From Paramicrobacterium humi (GTDB taxonomy: Bacteria > Actinomycetota > Actinomycetes > Actinomycetales > Microbacteriaceae), in contig NZ_FNRY01000001.1 of NCBI RefSeq assembly GCF_900105715.1, positions 868,001-932,000 on the forward strand: a stretch of DNA of 64,000 bases, read 5' to 3'. The notes beneath the pieces are model-generated. The model did no database searches, was not told the origin of the DNA, and saw only the letters and a list, made by a program, of their open reading frames with translations. Below are positions 16,889-28,365 of the stretch, piece by piece; positions within the stretch are counted from its first letter, which is position 1; each line of letters begins with the position of its first letter. Made by a program: the position numbers and the translations under genes.

Positions 16889-17287
16889 TCAGTTCTCGTT
16901 TGCCGCGATGACCGTGAGGGCGCGCTCAAGTCCGCGGAAATCGTCGACATTGTGCGTGATGATCGCCGCATCGTGAGCGTGAGCGATGGCGGCGATCATG
17001 ATGTCGGCTACTCGGCCCCGCGGCGAACGGCCTCGTGCGAGCAGAAACTCGGTCAGGATCCCGAAACTGAAGGCGGCACGGTCGTCGAAGGGCAAGCCCG
17101 GACCGAATTGCTGTTCAATGTCACGCAATCGCACTTGCCTCAAAGCCGTGGCATCGCCTGATTTGGCCGCCGCGACCCCGAATCGCAACTCCGCGTATGA
17201 GACCGAGGTGACTGCGAAGGCGTCGATATCGGGGTACGTCCCCAGATTTTCTGAAACGAGGACGTTGGTGTCGAGTATCGCCCTCAT
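16889..17287 (-). CDS. PIN-domain toxin (VapC-like)
   Basis: A 132-residue PIN-domain ribonuclease, predicted to cleave RNA with Mg ions when freed from its antitoxin. Acidic residues expected in the active site are seen: D6 in AILDTNVLV, E33 in SYAELRFG, then D in VADIMIAAIAHAHDA and D in ITHNVDDFRGL. It overlaps the antitoxin stop as ATGA (17284-17287). RNA target unknown. Confidence 0.9.
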   Translation of the reverse strand: MRAILDTNVLVSENLGTYPDIDAFAVTSVSYAELRFGVAAAKSGDATALRQVRLRDIEQQFGPGLPFDDRAAFSFGILTEFLLARGRSPRGRVADIMIAAIAHAHDAAIITHNVDDFRGLERALTVIAANEN

Positions 17288-17556
17288 TGCACGAAGGGGT
17301 CGCTCAGATCGGACGCTGCTCTTTCCTCATTGAGTTCAGAGGACCAGGTTGAATCGGCCGGGTGCCGGAACGCGACCATCGCTGCTGCCCGACTCACCCA
17401 CGGATCAGGTGCGATCGGCACGATCCGGGCGACGGGACGCCCGTGATCAGTGAGAACGTACTCGTCACCGTCGCGCACATTACGCACCATCTCCGTCGGA
17501 TTCTGTCGGAGCTGTCCGAGCGAGATGTGCGCCTCTGGACGGGCAGGAAGACTCAT
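17284..17556 (-). CDS. Phd/YefM-type antitoxin
   Basis: A 90-residue antitoxin of the Phd/YefM fold: HISLGQLRQNPTEMVRNVRD is the DNA-binding and dimer part, EYVLTDHGRPVARIVPI the typical beta hairpin, and the C-terminal acidic stretch likely wraps the toxin. I choose ATG 17556, six bases after TATCAT, over the longer frame from 17625. It should repress its own operon together with the toxin; the palindrome at 17577-17592 is the candidate operator. Confidence 0.88.
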   Translation of the reverse strand: MSLPARPEAHISLGQLRQNPTEMVRNVRDGDEYVLTDHGRPVARIVPIAPDPWVSRAAAMVAFRHPADSTWSSELNEERAASDLSDPFVQ

Positions 17557-17562
17557 ATTTGA

Positions 17563-17568
17563 ATGATA
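17563..17568 (-). promoter_or_regulatory. -10 box TATCAT of the toxin-antitoxin operon
   Basis: TATCAT on the minus strand, then TCAAAT and the ATG at 17556: a leaderless arrangement. Confidence 0.5.
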
Positions 17569-17576
17569 CCCGTCTT

Positions 17577-17592
17577 GTAGATAATTATCTAC
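17577..17592. promoter_or_regulatory. Palindromic operator of the toxin-antitoxin operon
   Basis: GTAGATAATTATCTAC is a perfect 16-base palindrome, AT-rich in a GC-rich setting, at about -21 to -36 from the antitoxin start. It would cover the -35 region. This fits autoregulation by the Phd-type antitoxin, which is known for the family. Confidence 0.7.
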
Positions 17593-17631
17593 GGTGCGCG
17601 TCAGCCGCCGAGGAGCCGCTACCACATGCCG

Positions 17632-17663
17632 AACGGCGGCTCCCCGTACGAGGAGCCGCCGTT
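17632..17663. terminator. Terminator hairpin between icd and the toxin-antitoxin operon
   Basis: A perfect 12-base stem AACGGCGGCTCC / GGAGCCGCCGTT with an eight-base loop, 17 bases beyond the icd stop. Strong enough to end icd transcription; no long T run. Confidence 0.7.
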
Positions 17664-17679
17664 TCGCCGGATAGGCGCG

Positions 17680-19899
<2,220 letters not shown>

Positions 19900-20000
19900 G
19901 TATTTGCGCTTCCTCGGTTTCGATTTCTGCGGTGACAACGCGGCGCGTGGATCCCGCGCACCTCTACAAAACTACCCGACACGGCGGTTCGGCGAATTCG

Positions 20001-20006
20001 TAGACT
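20001..20006 (+). promoter_or_regulatory. -10 box TAGACT, leaderless start of the double hydrolase gene
   Basis: TAGACT, six bases (CTGTTC), then ATG 20013. Confidence 0.5.
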
Positions 20007-20012
20007 CTGTTC

Positions 20013-21533
20013 ATGAGCGAGACCCGGGAGTTCGTCAGCGAAGGGCGCACGACGATTGTGACGATCTCGGGTGTCGACGGCGGCCCCGACTACGTTCTCG
20101 TGCACGGCATCGGCATGGGGCACCGGTACTGGTCGACGCTCGCCGACACGCTCGCCGAGACCGGTCGCGTGTACGCCCTCGACCTGCCCGGGTTCGGTGA
20201 CGCACCGGAACCGGAGCACGCACTCGACATGGCGGCATCCGGAGATCTGCTCGCTCAGCTCGTGCGGCACTTCGGACTGAGCAGGCCTGTGCTGGTCGGG
20301 CATTCGATGGGCGCGCAGATCGTCGCCGAGGCCGTCGCGCGGCACCCGGATGTGAGCGACTGCGTCGTGCTCATCGCACCGACCGTGAACCGGCGCGAGC
20401 GCTCGGGCATCATGCAGGCGCTGAGGTTGCTGCAGGATGTGTCGCTGTCGAACCCGAAGGTGATGCGGCTCGGGCTCATGTACTACGCGATGGCGGGACC
20501 GCGCTGGTACTTCAAGAAGCTCGGGCTGATGCTCGAGCATCGCATTGAGGATGCCCTGCCGCGGGTCTCGGCGCGCACGCTCGTGATCCGCGGGGCACGC
20601 GACACCGTCGTGCCCGGTTACTGGGCACGCGAGGTCACGCGCCTTGCGCCGAGCGCGCGCCTCGTCGAGATCCCGGGGCGCGGGCACGAGACGATGATCA
20701 CGGGCGGCGAACGCATCGCCCGGCTGATCGCGGAGCACGCGGGCGCCGTCGAGCCGGAGCTGGCCGGCGCGGACCTGCCTCCCGCTCGCCGCGGCCTTGG
20801 AGCCGCCGCGCTGTGGTGGGCGCTCGACTACGTGTACGCCGTGCGCTGGCAGATCGCCGCGCTGCTTCTTCGTGCGCCGGCGCGCTACTCTCGCGGCGAC
20901 CGGTCTAAGCCGACGATTGTGATCTTGCCGGGGATCTACGAGACCTGGGTGTTCCTCAAGCCGCTCGCGGACCGGCTCTCATCGGCCGGCTACCGGGTGA
21001 GCGTCGTGCACGGCATGCGCTACAACCGGCTCAGCGTCGCACGCACGGCCGAGCTGCTCGATCGCGCTCTCTCGAAGGTGGCCGCGCCCGCGGCAGGCCG
21101 CATCATCGTCGCGCACAGCAAGGGCGGCCTGATCGGCAAGCAGCTCATGCTGTGGGGAAGCGTGGAGGTGCTCGGTCTCGTCGCCATCTGCACGCCGTTC
21201 GCGGGATCCCATCTTGCCCGCTACTCCCCCGATCCCAGCATCCGAGCGTTCCTGCCCGACGACGAGACGATCGTGGCCCTTGCCGGCGACACTTCCGTCG
21301 ACGAGCGCATCACGTCGGTGTACGGTCACTTCGACCCTCACGTTCCCGAGGGCAGCGTGCTGCGCGGCGCGCGCAACATCGAAGTGGATGCCGCCGGTCA
21401 CTTCCGGCTGCTGAGCGCCGCCCCAACGCTCGATGTCGTCGCCGACGAGGTGAACCGGATGGCGCGGGAATCGGCTGTCGCCGAGCGCGCGAGCGCCGGC
21501 TACGGCAGGCGCGGAACCGCCGCGACAAGCTGA
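20013..21533 (+). CDS. Two-domain alpha/beta hydrolase (tandem fusion)
   Basis: A 506-residue protein with two hydrolase folds in a row. Domain 1 (about 1-245) has VHGIGMGHRYW, the nucleophile elbow GHSMG with S98, acid D197 in GARDTVV and H225 in GRGHET. A linker with WWALDYVYAVRWQIAALLL (about 268-287) may touch the membrane. Domain 2 (about 298-490) has ILPGIYETW, AHSKGG with S369, TPFAGS and a late AGHFRLL, more like a class-2 lipase. Both triads look complete. Substrates unknown. Its 3' end overlaps the convergent transporter gene by 34 bases. Confidence 0.8.
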   Translation: MSETREFVSEGRTTIVTISGVDGGPDYVLVHGIGMGHRYWSTLADTLAETGRVYALDLPGFGDAPEPEHALDMAASGDLLAQLVRHFGLSRPVLVGHSMGAQIVAEAVARHPDVSDCVVLIAPTVNRRERSGIMQALRLLQDVSLSNPKVMRLGLMYYAMAGPRWYFKKLGLMLEHRIEDALPRVSARTLVIRGARDTVVPGYWAREVTRLAPSARLVEIPGRGHETMITGGERIARLIAEHAGAVEPELAGADLPPARRGLGAAALWWALDYVYAVRWQIAALLLRAPARYSRGDRSKPTIVILPGIYETWVFLKPLADRLSSAGYRVSVVHGMRYNRLSVARTAELLDRALSKVAAPAAGRIIVAHSKGGLIGKQLMLWGSVEVLGLVAICTPFAGSHLARYSPDPSIRAFLPDDETIVALAGDTSVDERITSVYGHFDPHVPEGSVLRGARNIEVDAAGHFRLLSAAPTLDVVADEVNRMARESAVAERASAGYGRRGTAATS

Positions 21534-22251
21534 CGGGCGTAGTCGGTCGACGGCGACGACAGGACGCTGCGCGTCGCCCCCTCTTCGACGACGCGGCCGT
21601 CTTTGAGCACGATGCTGCGCTCGCACAGCGCCGCAACGGTGCTGAGGTCATGCGAGACCATCAGCAGGGCGAGGCCCGTCTCGGACCGAAGGCGTCGCAG
21701 CACGTCGATGACCTGGATGCGCGTCGTCACGTCGAGAGCGCTCACGGGCTCGTCGGCGAGCAGCACGCGCGGTCGGCAGACGATCGCGCGCGCGATCGCG
21801 ATGCGCTGCCGCTGTCCGCCCGAGAACTCGTGCGGGTACCGTTCGAGCACATCGGCGGGCAGCCCGACCGAGTCGAGCGCCTCGCGCACACGCTGCCGTG
21901 CCGTGTCGCCCGAGGCGATGCGCAGGGAACGCAATGGCTCGGCGACGATGCGGTCGATGCGCTGCCGCGGGTCGAGTGAGGAGTACGGGTCCTGGAACAC
22001 CGTCTGCACGCTCGATCGGAACAGGCGCATCGTCGCGGCGTCGCGGCGCTCGAGCGGCTTCCCGTCGAAGAGCAGCTCGCCCGCCGTGGGCGAGGACAGG
22101 CCGAGCATGAGAGCGAGGATCGTGGACTTGCCCGCACCCGATTCACCCACGAGGCCGACGGTGTCCCCGGCGTCGAGCGAGACGGACACTCCCTCGACGA
22201 CGGGTTGTCCCTTTCCGTAGGCGAAGCTCGCGTCGCGCAGTTCGAGGAGGC

Positions 22252-22255
<4 letters not shown>
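21500..22255 (-). CDS. Peptide ABC importer, ATP-binding subunit (DppF/OppF-like)
   Basis: Cytoplasmic ATPase of a peptide/nickel-type importer, 251 residues. Walker A GESGAGKST, Q-loop VFQDPYSSLDPRQ, signature FSGGQRQRIAIARA, Walker B VLLADEPVSALD and H-loop MVSHDLS are all present. It lacks the long C-terminal cysteine-rich extension of many DppF proteins. Start overlaps the previous ATPase stop as ATGA; last gene of the operon. Confidence 0.88.
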
Positions 22256-23063
<808 letters not shown>

Positions 23064-23067
<4 letters not shown>

Positions 23068-23927
23068 CGACTGCTCCTCGTTGGATCCGCGACGTCGCGC
23101 AGACCGTCGGCGATGAAGTTGACGCCGAGCACGAGCACGACGAGGGCGATACCGGGAGCGATCGCGCCGACCGGCGCGGTGAGCACGGTGCCCTGCGCCT
23201 CCTGCAGCATCCGCCCCCATGAGGCGTTGGGCGGCGGGGCGCCGAGCCCGAGGTACGACAGGCTCGCCTCGGCGAGCACGGCGACGCCGAACTGCAGGGC
23301 GAGGTTGACGCCGAGCATGGGGGCGATGTTCGGCAGCACGTGGCCGGCGATGATGCCGGGCAGGCGAGTGCCGCTCGTGCGGGCCGCGGTGATGTACTGC
23401 TCGCGCAGCACGCGGCGGGCGAGGATGCGCACGAGTCGGCCGACGACGGCGGACTGGGCGAGGCCGATCGCGAGGATCGCCGACCACAGCGACGCGCCCT
23501 GCACGGCGACGACGAGCATCGCGAGCAGCAGGACGGGGAACGCGATGATGACGTCGAGGGCGGCCGAGAGGGTGTCGTCGAGCCACGGGCTCGCGAAGGC
23601 GGCGATGAGCCCGAGCAGCAGGCCGAGCACCGCGGCGATGGCGACCGAGCCCGCGCCGACCAGGAGCGCGATGCGGGCGCCGATCATGAGCTGGGTCAGC
23701 AGGTCGCGACCGAGCTTGTCGGTGCCGAGCAGGTGGCTTCCGCTCGGACCCTCGAGCCTGGTTCCGCTCGTGTCCGACTGGCCGTAGGGCAGCCACACGA
23801 GCGAGACGAGGGCGAGCACGATGACGGCTGCGACGAAGACGATGCCGATCACGAGCGTGGCGCGGCGGCCGCGGCGCTTGCGGCGCGGCACGTCGGGAGC
23901 GGCATCCTGCAGGGCTATTGAGCTCAT
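23064..23927 (-). CDS. Peptide ABC importer, permease subunit (DppC-like)
   Basis: A 287-residue membrane protein with a basic N-terminus (RRKRRGRR), one helix (LVIGIVFVAAVIVLALVSLV), then the DppC motif HLLGTDKLGRDLLTQLMIGA and further helices. The EAA-like loop is REQYITAARTSGTRLPGIIA, and SLSYLGLGAPPPNASWG is typical of the family. ATGA overlaps at both ends. Confidence 0.9.
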
Positions 23928-24886
23928 CGGTTCCCCGAGACTGATCGCCGCAAGCGCGGATCGACGAGGCGCTGCACGATGTCGGCGGCGAAGCCGACGA
24001 GCAGCACGAAGAGAGTGCTGACCACGAGCACGCCCTGGATGTTCGGGAAGTCGTGCTGGGCGATGGCGTCGAGCAGCATGCTGCCGAGACCGGGGAGGGT
24101 GAAGACGCTTTCGACGACGACGGCGCCGAGCAGCGTCGTCGAGAGCTCGATGCCGAGGATCGCGATGACGGGCACGGCGCCGTTGCGCAGGCCATGCCGC
24201 CACAGCGCCTCGGCGAAGCTCGCGCCGCCCGCCCGTGCGGTGCGCACGTAGCCGCTGCCGATCACGTCGAGGGTCGCCGAGCGCACGTAGCGGGTGAGCG
24301 AGGCGCTCATCACGACGGCGATCGTGATGATCGGCAGCAGAAGCGAGGTGAGCGCGTCGGCGGGGTCGGCCCAGTCCTCGCGCGGGAAGCCGCCGCTCGG
24401 CAGCAGGCCGAGACTGAGCGCGAAGATCCAGACGAGGATGATGCCGACCCAGAACACCGGGACGGCGATGCCGAGCTGCGCGAAGCCCGAGAGCGCGATG
24501 CCGTACCAGCGGTTCGACTTCACGGCGGCCACGACGCCGGCGGCGAGCGAGAGCACGAGGGCGAGCGCGAACGAGAGCAGCGTCAGCGGCAACGTGATGA
24601 CGAGCCGCGACGCGACCTCCGGGCCCACGGGAAGCGTGCTGATGTAGGACTCGCCGAGATCGAAGCGCACCATCTGGCCCGCCCACAGCCCGAACTGCTC
24701 GAGCAGCGGCTTGTCGGAGCCCACCTGCGCGCGGGCCGCCGCGATCTGCTCGGGCGTCGCGTTCGCCGACAGCAGCGCGTTCGCGGGGTCGCCGGGCAGC
24801 AGGCGGAGCAGCACGAAGATCACCACGAGGGCCACGATGAGCGACACCACGAGGAAGACAGATCGGCGAAGCAGGTAGGCAAGCAT
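23924..24886 (-). CDS. Peptide ABC importer, permease subunit (DppB-like)
   Basis: A 320-residue permease with the N-terminal LLRRSVFLVVSLIVALVVIF helix, LLPGDPANALL, then five more helices; GSGYVRTARAGGASFAEAL is the coupling loop and TLPGLGSMLLDAIAQHDFP the family hallmark near the end. It pairs with DppC to form the channel. It follows the binding-protein gene after a 61-base gap holding a hairpin. Confidence 0.9.
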   Translation of the reverse strand: MLAYLLRRSVFLVVSLIVALVVIFVLLRLLPGDPANALLSANATPEQIAAARAQVGSDKPLLEQFGLWAGQMVRFDLGESYISTLPVGPEVASRLVITLPLTLLSFALALVLSLAAGVVAAVKSNRWYGIALSGFAQLGIAVPVFWVGIILVWIFALSLGLLPSGGFPREDWADPADALTSLLLPIITIAVVMSASLTRYVRSATLDVIGSGYVRTARAGGASFAEALWRHGLRNGAVPVIAILGIELSTTLLGAVVVESVFTLPGLGSMLLDAIAQHDFPNIQGVLVVSTLFVLLVGFAADIVQRLVDPRLRRSVSGNR

Positions 24887-24894
24887 GCAGAGTC

Positions 24895-24900
24895 AGACTA
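24895..24900 (-). promoter_or_regulatory. Possible -10 box TAGTCT before the dppB-like gene
   Basis: TAGTCT on the minus strand ends eight bases before the ATG at 24886. It could give the permease and ATPase genes their own promoter in addition to read-through from the binding-protein gene. Confidence 0.3.
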
Positions 24901-24910
24901 ACGGGCGTGC

Positions 24911-24941
24911 GGATGCCGCGGCACGGGGCGCCGCGGCATCC
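24911..24941. terminator. Intercistronic hairpin after the peptide-binding protein gene
   Basis: A perfect 12-base stem GGATGCCGCGGC / GCCGCGGCATCC with a seven-base loop, six bases past the stop of the binding-protein gene. No T run. In binding-protein-dependent operons such hairpins lower downstream expression and stabilise the abundant binding-protein mRNA, so partial termination is the likely role. Confidence 0.6.
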
Positions 24942-24947
24942 GTTCGC

Positions 24948-26447
24948 TTACTTCTTGACGATGTCGTACGCGTAGAACTGCGAGTTGAGGCCGTTGATCG
25001 GGTACCCCGTGACGTCGCTCGCGGCGACGACGATCTGCGGGTAGAGGTAGAGCCACGCGCTCGCGGCGTCTTCGGCGATCTGCTCGTTGACCTTCTTCAG
25101 CAGCGCGGTCTGCTCGTCGGTCGTCTGGGCCTGCTCGGCCTCGGCGACCCATTTCTGCACGTCGGCGTTGTCGTAGCCCCAGTAGAAGTCGGGGTTGCCG
25201 TACCAGACGACGTCGCGGTCGTTGACGTGCTCCTGCAGCGTCGCCTCGAAGTCGTGCTTCTGGAACACCTTCGTGTACCACTCGTCGGCGCTGATCGTGT
25301 TGATCTTCACCGTGACGCCGACCTTCTTCAGCTCGGCCTGCAGAAACTCCGCGACGGCGGGGTGCGGGTCGTAGCTCGGGGTGTCGAGCGTGAAGCTGAA
25401 GCCGTCGGGGTAACCGGCCTCGGCGAGCTCCTTCTTCGCGAGGTCGGGATCGTACGGGTTCACCTTCGTGAGGTCCTCATACCAGGGGTCGGTCGGCGGC
25501 ACCATCGAGCCGATGAGGGTTCCGTAGTCGCCCCAGATGGAGTTCAGCAGCTTCTCGCGGTCGATCGCGGAGTAGACGGCCTTGCGCACGAGCGTGTTGT
25601 CGAACGGCTTCACGCGGTCGTTGAACGCGAGCAGCTCCTTCGTCGTCGATGCGCCGTCGTTCACGGTGTAGTCGTCGTTGTTCTCGAACTGGCTGAGCGC
25701 GTCGGGGCTCTGCACGCTCGTGATGATGTCGATCTGCCCGGTGAGCAGGGCATTGTTCTGCGCGGTCGCGTCACTGTAGTAGTGGAAGACGACCTCGGCG
25801 TTCTTCGCCTTGGGCCCCCAGTAGCCGTCCCAGCGCTCGAGGCTCAGCGTGCTGCCCTGCTTCCAGTCGCCGAGCGTGTACGGACCCGTGCCATCTTCGC
25901 TCGTCGTGAGGTCGCTCGCGTCGGAGTTCACGATCCACACGTAGCTGAGGTTGTAGATGAACGAGATCGAGCGCTGCTTCAAGTGCACGACCACGGTCTT
26001 CTCGTCGGGCGTCTCGATCGAGTCGACGACCTCGAAGCTCGACTTGCGCGCCGACTGCGAGTCCTCGGCCGTGACGGCTTCGATGCTGCGCTTCACGTCG
26101 GTGGACGTGAGCGTCTTGCCCGAGTGGAAGGTGACGCCATCGCGCAGCGTGAACGTGTACGTGAGCCCGTCGTCGCTCACCTCGTCGCTCTTCGCGAGCA
26201 GCGGTTCGACCTTGCCGTCGTCGGTGAGCTTGTAGAGGCCCTCGTACACGTTGCCGCTGAGCGCCTCGGTGACGCCCTGCCCGCCGCCGCCGGTGTTGCT
26301 GAGGTTCTGCGGCTCGTACAGCGAGCCGATCTCGATCGTCGCGTCGGCGCCGCCGCTCGAGCTGCCGCCTCCGCCGCCGGCCGAGCAGCCGGTCAGAACG
26401 AGCGCGGCGCTCACGAGCGCGGCGGCGATGGTCAGGGTTCTCTTCAC
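24948..26447 (-). CDS. Peptide ABC importer, substrate-binding lipoprotein
   Basis: A 499-residue extracellular solute-binding protein of family 5. A lipoprotein signal peptide KRTLTIAAALVSAALVLTGC ends with the lipobox LTGC, followed by a Gly/Ser-rich tether. Then IGSLYEPQNLSN, TFTLRDGVTFHSGKTLTSTD and ALLTGQIDIITS are family blocks. Start is GTG 26447 with AAGGAG eight bases upstream. It should deliver peptides or similar ligands to the permease genes 24886-21500; the ligand is not readable. Confidence 0.92.
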   Translation of the reverse strand: MKRTLTIAAALVSAALVLTGCSAGGGGGSSSGGADATIEIGSLYEPQNLSNTGGGGQGVTEALSGNVYEGLYKLTDDGKVEPLLAKSDEVSDDGLTYTFTLRDGVTFHSGKTLTSTDVKRSIEAVTAEDSQSARKSSFEVVDSIETPDEKTVVVHLKQRSISFIYNLSYVWIVNSDASDLTTSEDGTGPYTLGDWKQGSTLSLERWDGYWGPKAKNAEVVFHYYSDATAQNNALLTGQIDIITSVQSPDALSQFENNDDYTVNDGASTTKELLAFNDRVKPFDNTLVRKAVYSAIDREKLLNSIWGDYGTLIGSMVPPTDPWYEDLTKVNPYDPDLAKKELAEAGYPDGFSFTLDTPSYDPHPAVAEFLQAELKKVGVTVKINTISADEWYTKVFQKHDFEATLQEHVNDRDVVWYGNPDFYWGYDNADVQKWVAEAEQAQTTDEQTALLKKVNEQIAEDAASAWLYLYPQIVVAASDVTGYPINGLNSQFYAYDIVKK

Positions 26448-26482
26448 TGTTGTTCTCCTTGACTGAAAAAGACGAGGCGAGC

Positions 26483-26505
26483 GGATGCCGCGGGCGGCGG
26501 CATCC
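26483..26505. terminator. Hairpin after the DUF1684 gene
   Basis: Nine-base stem GGATGCCGC / GCGGCATCC with loop GGGCG, directly after the DUF1684 stop; on the minus strand it is followed after a short gap by CTTTTTC. It also lies just before the binding-protein start and so may insulate that gene. Confidence 0.6.
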
Positions 26506-26507
26506 GG

Positions 26508-27254
26508 TCAGGCCGAGTAGATGTCGAAGCCGCCCGTGAACCGCACCTGCTTCTCACCGGCGATGACCGGCTCCGCGAAGCGGTTCTGCGCGGGCGGCAG
26601 CGGACAGTTGTACTGCGCCGAGAAGCCGCACGGCGGCACGAAGGCGCGGTTGAAGTCGAGGGTCACGGTTCCCGGCTGGCCGAACCCGCCGTCGTCGGCG
26701 CGCTGCACGAAGAGGAACCGGCCCGAACCGTATGTTCCCGTGTCATCGTCGCGGCCGTTCGTGGGATCGCCGAAGACGAGCAGAAGCACGCCGCCGTCAT
26801 CGAACGCGGCGAACCGGTAGTCGACGCCGCCGCGGCGGAAGGTGATATCGCCCGGCACGACGAGCTCGCGTGTGCCGCCGTTGTCGCGGATGTGCTCGAA
26901 CGGGATCGTACGCCCGGCGTCGACCGGCGTGAACGTCGCCTCGACCACCCAGTCGGGGTCGTAGGGGAACGTCGAGATCTGCTCGAACGCGCGGATCGCG
27001 GGCGACGCGGCGTCCCAGAAGCGCAGGCCGTACTCGTCGGCGCCCGTGTCGATGTTCCGGCGCTTGAGGCTCGTGACGGTGACGGATGCCGCCGCGCCCT
27101 GTCGCTCAGACGCGAGGTTCGGCCGCGCGCCGTCCGGCAGCCACCGCGTCTCGACGAGGGCGAGGTTTCCGGTGGGCGCGGTCACGGAATCGCGGCGCTC
27201 GCGACGCCACGCATCGTGATCGGCGCGCGCTGCGGCAAGGGTGGGTTCGGTCAT
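26508..27254 (-). CDS. DUF1684 protein
   Basis: A 248-residue soluble protein with WRRERRDSVTAPTGNLALVE at the N-terminus, VEATFTPVDAGRTIPFEHI, RYRFAAFDDGG-like strand (DYRFAAFDDGGVLLLVFGD), GSGRFLFV and the signature DFNRAFVPPCGFSAQYNCPL. This end block, with two cysteines and PPAQNRF, defines DUF1684. Function is unknown; the fold is probably a beta barrel. ATG 27254 is the start consistent with the family. Confidence 0.88.
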   Translation of the reverse strand: MTEPTLAAARADHDAWRRERRDSVTAPTGNLALVETRWLPDGARPNLASERQGAAASVTVTSLKRRNIDTGADEYGLRFWDAASPAIRAFEQISTFPYDPDWVVEATFTPVDAGRTIPFEHIRDNGGTRELVVPGDITFRRGGVDYRFAAFDDGGVLLLVFGDPTNGRDDDTGTYGSGRFLFVQRADDGGFGQPGTVTLDFNRAFVPPCGFSAQYNCPLPPAQNRFAEPVIAGEKQVRFTGGFDIYSA

Positions 27255-27434
27255 GTCTCTTCGATCGTGAAGCAGAAATCGTCGCACGCGAAAACGCGTG
27301 TCCGAAAATGACAGCGCACGCACGGCCGTTCGTATTCCCGCGTTTACCGATCGCGGCGATCACTCCGCGGGTTGCACCGCCCGAGCGCCCCTGAGCGGGG
27401 CCTGTGCGCGCTATCGTGGCCCGAAGGAGGCCTG

Positions 27435-28325
27435 ATGGTTCGCGAACTCGTCGTCCTCGGCACGTCGTCGCACCTGCCGACGCGCACGCGCAATCACAAC
27501 GGCTACCTGCTGCTCTGGGATGGTGAGGGCTATCTGTTCGACCCTGGAGAGGGAACGCAGCGGCAGATGACCTTCGCCGGGGTATCGGCGTCGAAGATCA
27601 CGCACATCTGCCTCACTCATGTGCACGGCGACCACAGTTATGGTCTCCCGGGCGTGATCTCCCGACTGGCGGCCGACGGCGTCGAGCACGACGTGCAGCT
27701 CCATTACCCGTCGAGCGGCGAAGAGTTTGTTCGTGCGCTCGTCTCGGTGGCGACTCCGCCGCCAAACCTTCATTTGGTCCCGCACGATGCCGCCGGCGAG
27801 GTCGCTGAGAACCTGAGGGTTGCGCCGCTCCGGCATCGCGTGGAGGCGTTCGGCTACCGGTTGACGGAGCCGGACGGTCGCACGATGCTCCCCGACAAAC
27901 TCGCCGAAGCCGGCATCCTCGGTTCCGACATCGCACGGCTGCGGCGAGAGGGCTCGCTGGGCGGCGTGCGTCTCGACGACGTCAGTGTGCCACGGGCCGG
28001 CCAGAGCTTCGCATTCATCATGGACACCGCTCCGTGCGCCGGCGCGGAAGAGCTCGCCGACGGTGTCGACATGCTCGTCAGCGAGTGCACCTTCGCCGAT
28101 GAGGACGCCGATCTCGCCCGTGACTATCTGCATCTGACGGCTGGGCAGGCCGGCGAGCTTGCCCGGGCATCACGCGCGCGGCATCTCGTGCTCACGCACT
28201 TCTCCTCGCGCTACCCGAACACGGATCAGCTCGTCGCTCAAGCGCAGGCTCGCGCACCGGAGACGATCGTTGCGGCAGCCGACGACTTCGATCGCTTCCC
28301 GATGCCGGCCCGACGCCGGCGATAG
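27435..28325 (+). CDS. rnz: RNase Z-like MBL-fold hydrolase
   Basis: Probably the tRNA 3'-processing endonuclease of the ELAC1 type. The 296-residue protein begins ELVVLGTSSHLPTRTRNHNG, has the zinc motif HICLTHVHGDHSYGLPG, later FAFIMDTAPC, SECTFADEDADLARDYLHLT and HLVLTHFSSRY. LTHFSSRY is the ElaC-type ending. ATG 27435 has GGAGG six bases upstream. The nucleotide after HD is standard. Another MBL hydrolase role cannot be excluded but the length and order of motifs fit RNase Z. Confidence 0.87.
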   Translation: MVRELVVLGTSSHLPTRTRNHNGYLLLWDGEGYLFDPGEGTQRQMTFAGVSASKITHICLTHVHGDHSYGLPGVISRLAADGVEHDVQLHYPSSGEEFVRALVSVATPPPNLHLVPHDAAGEVAENLRVAPLRHRVEAFGYRLTEPDGRTMLPDKLAEAGILGSDIARLRREGSLGGVRLDDVSVPRAGQSFAFIMDTAPCAGAEELADGVDMLVSECTFADEDADLARDYLHLTAGQAGELARASRARHLVLTHFSSRYPNTDQLVAQAQARAPETIVAAADDFDRFPMPARRRR

Positions 28326-28365
28326 TGGCCAGGGATGCCTGGGATAGCGCGAGCGCTCACACTGC

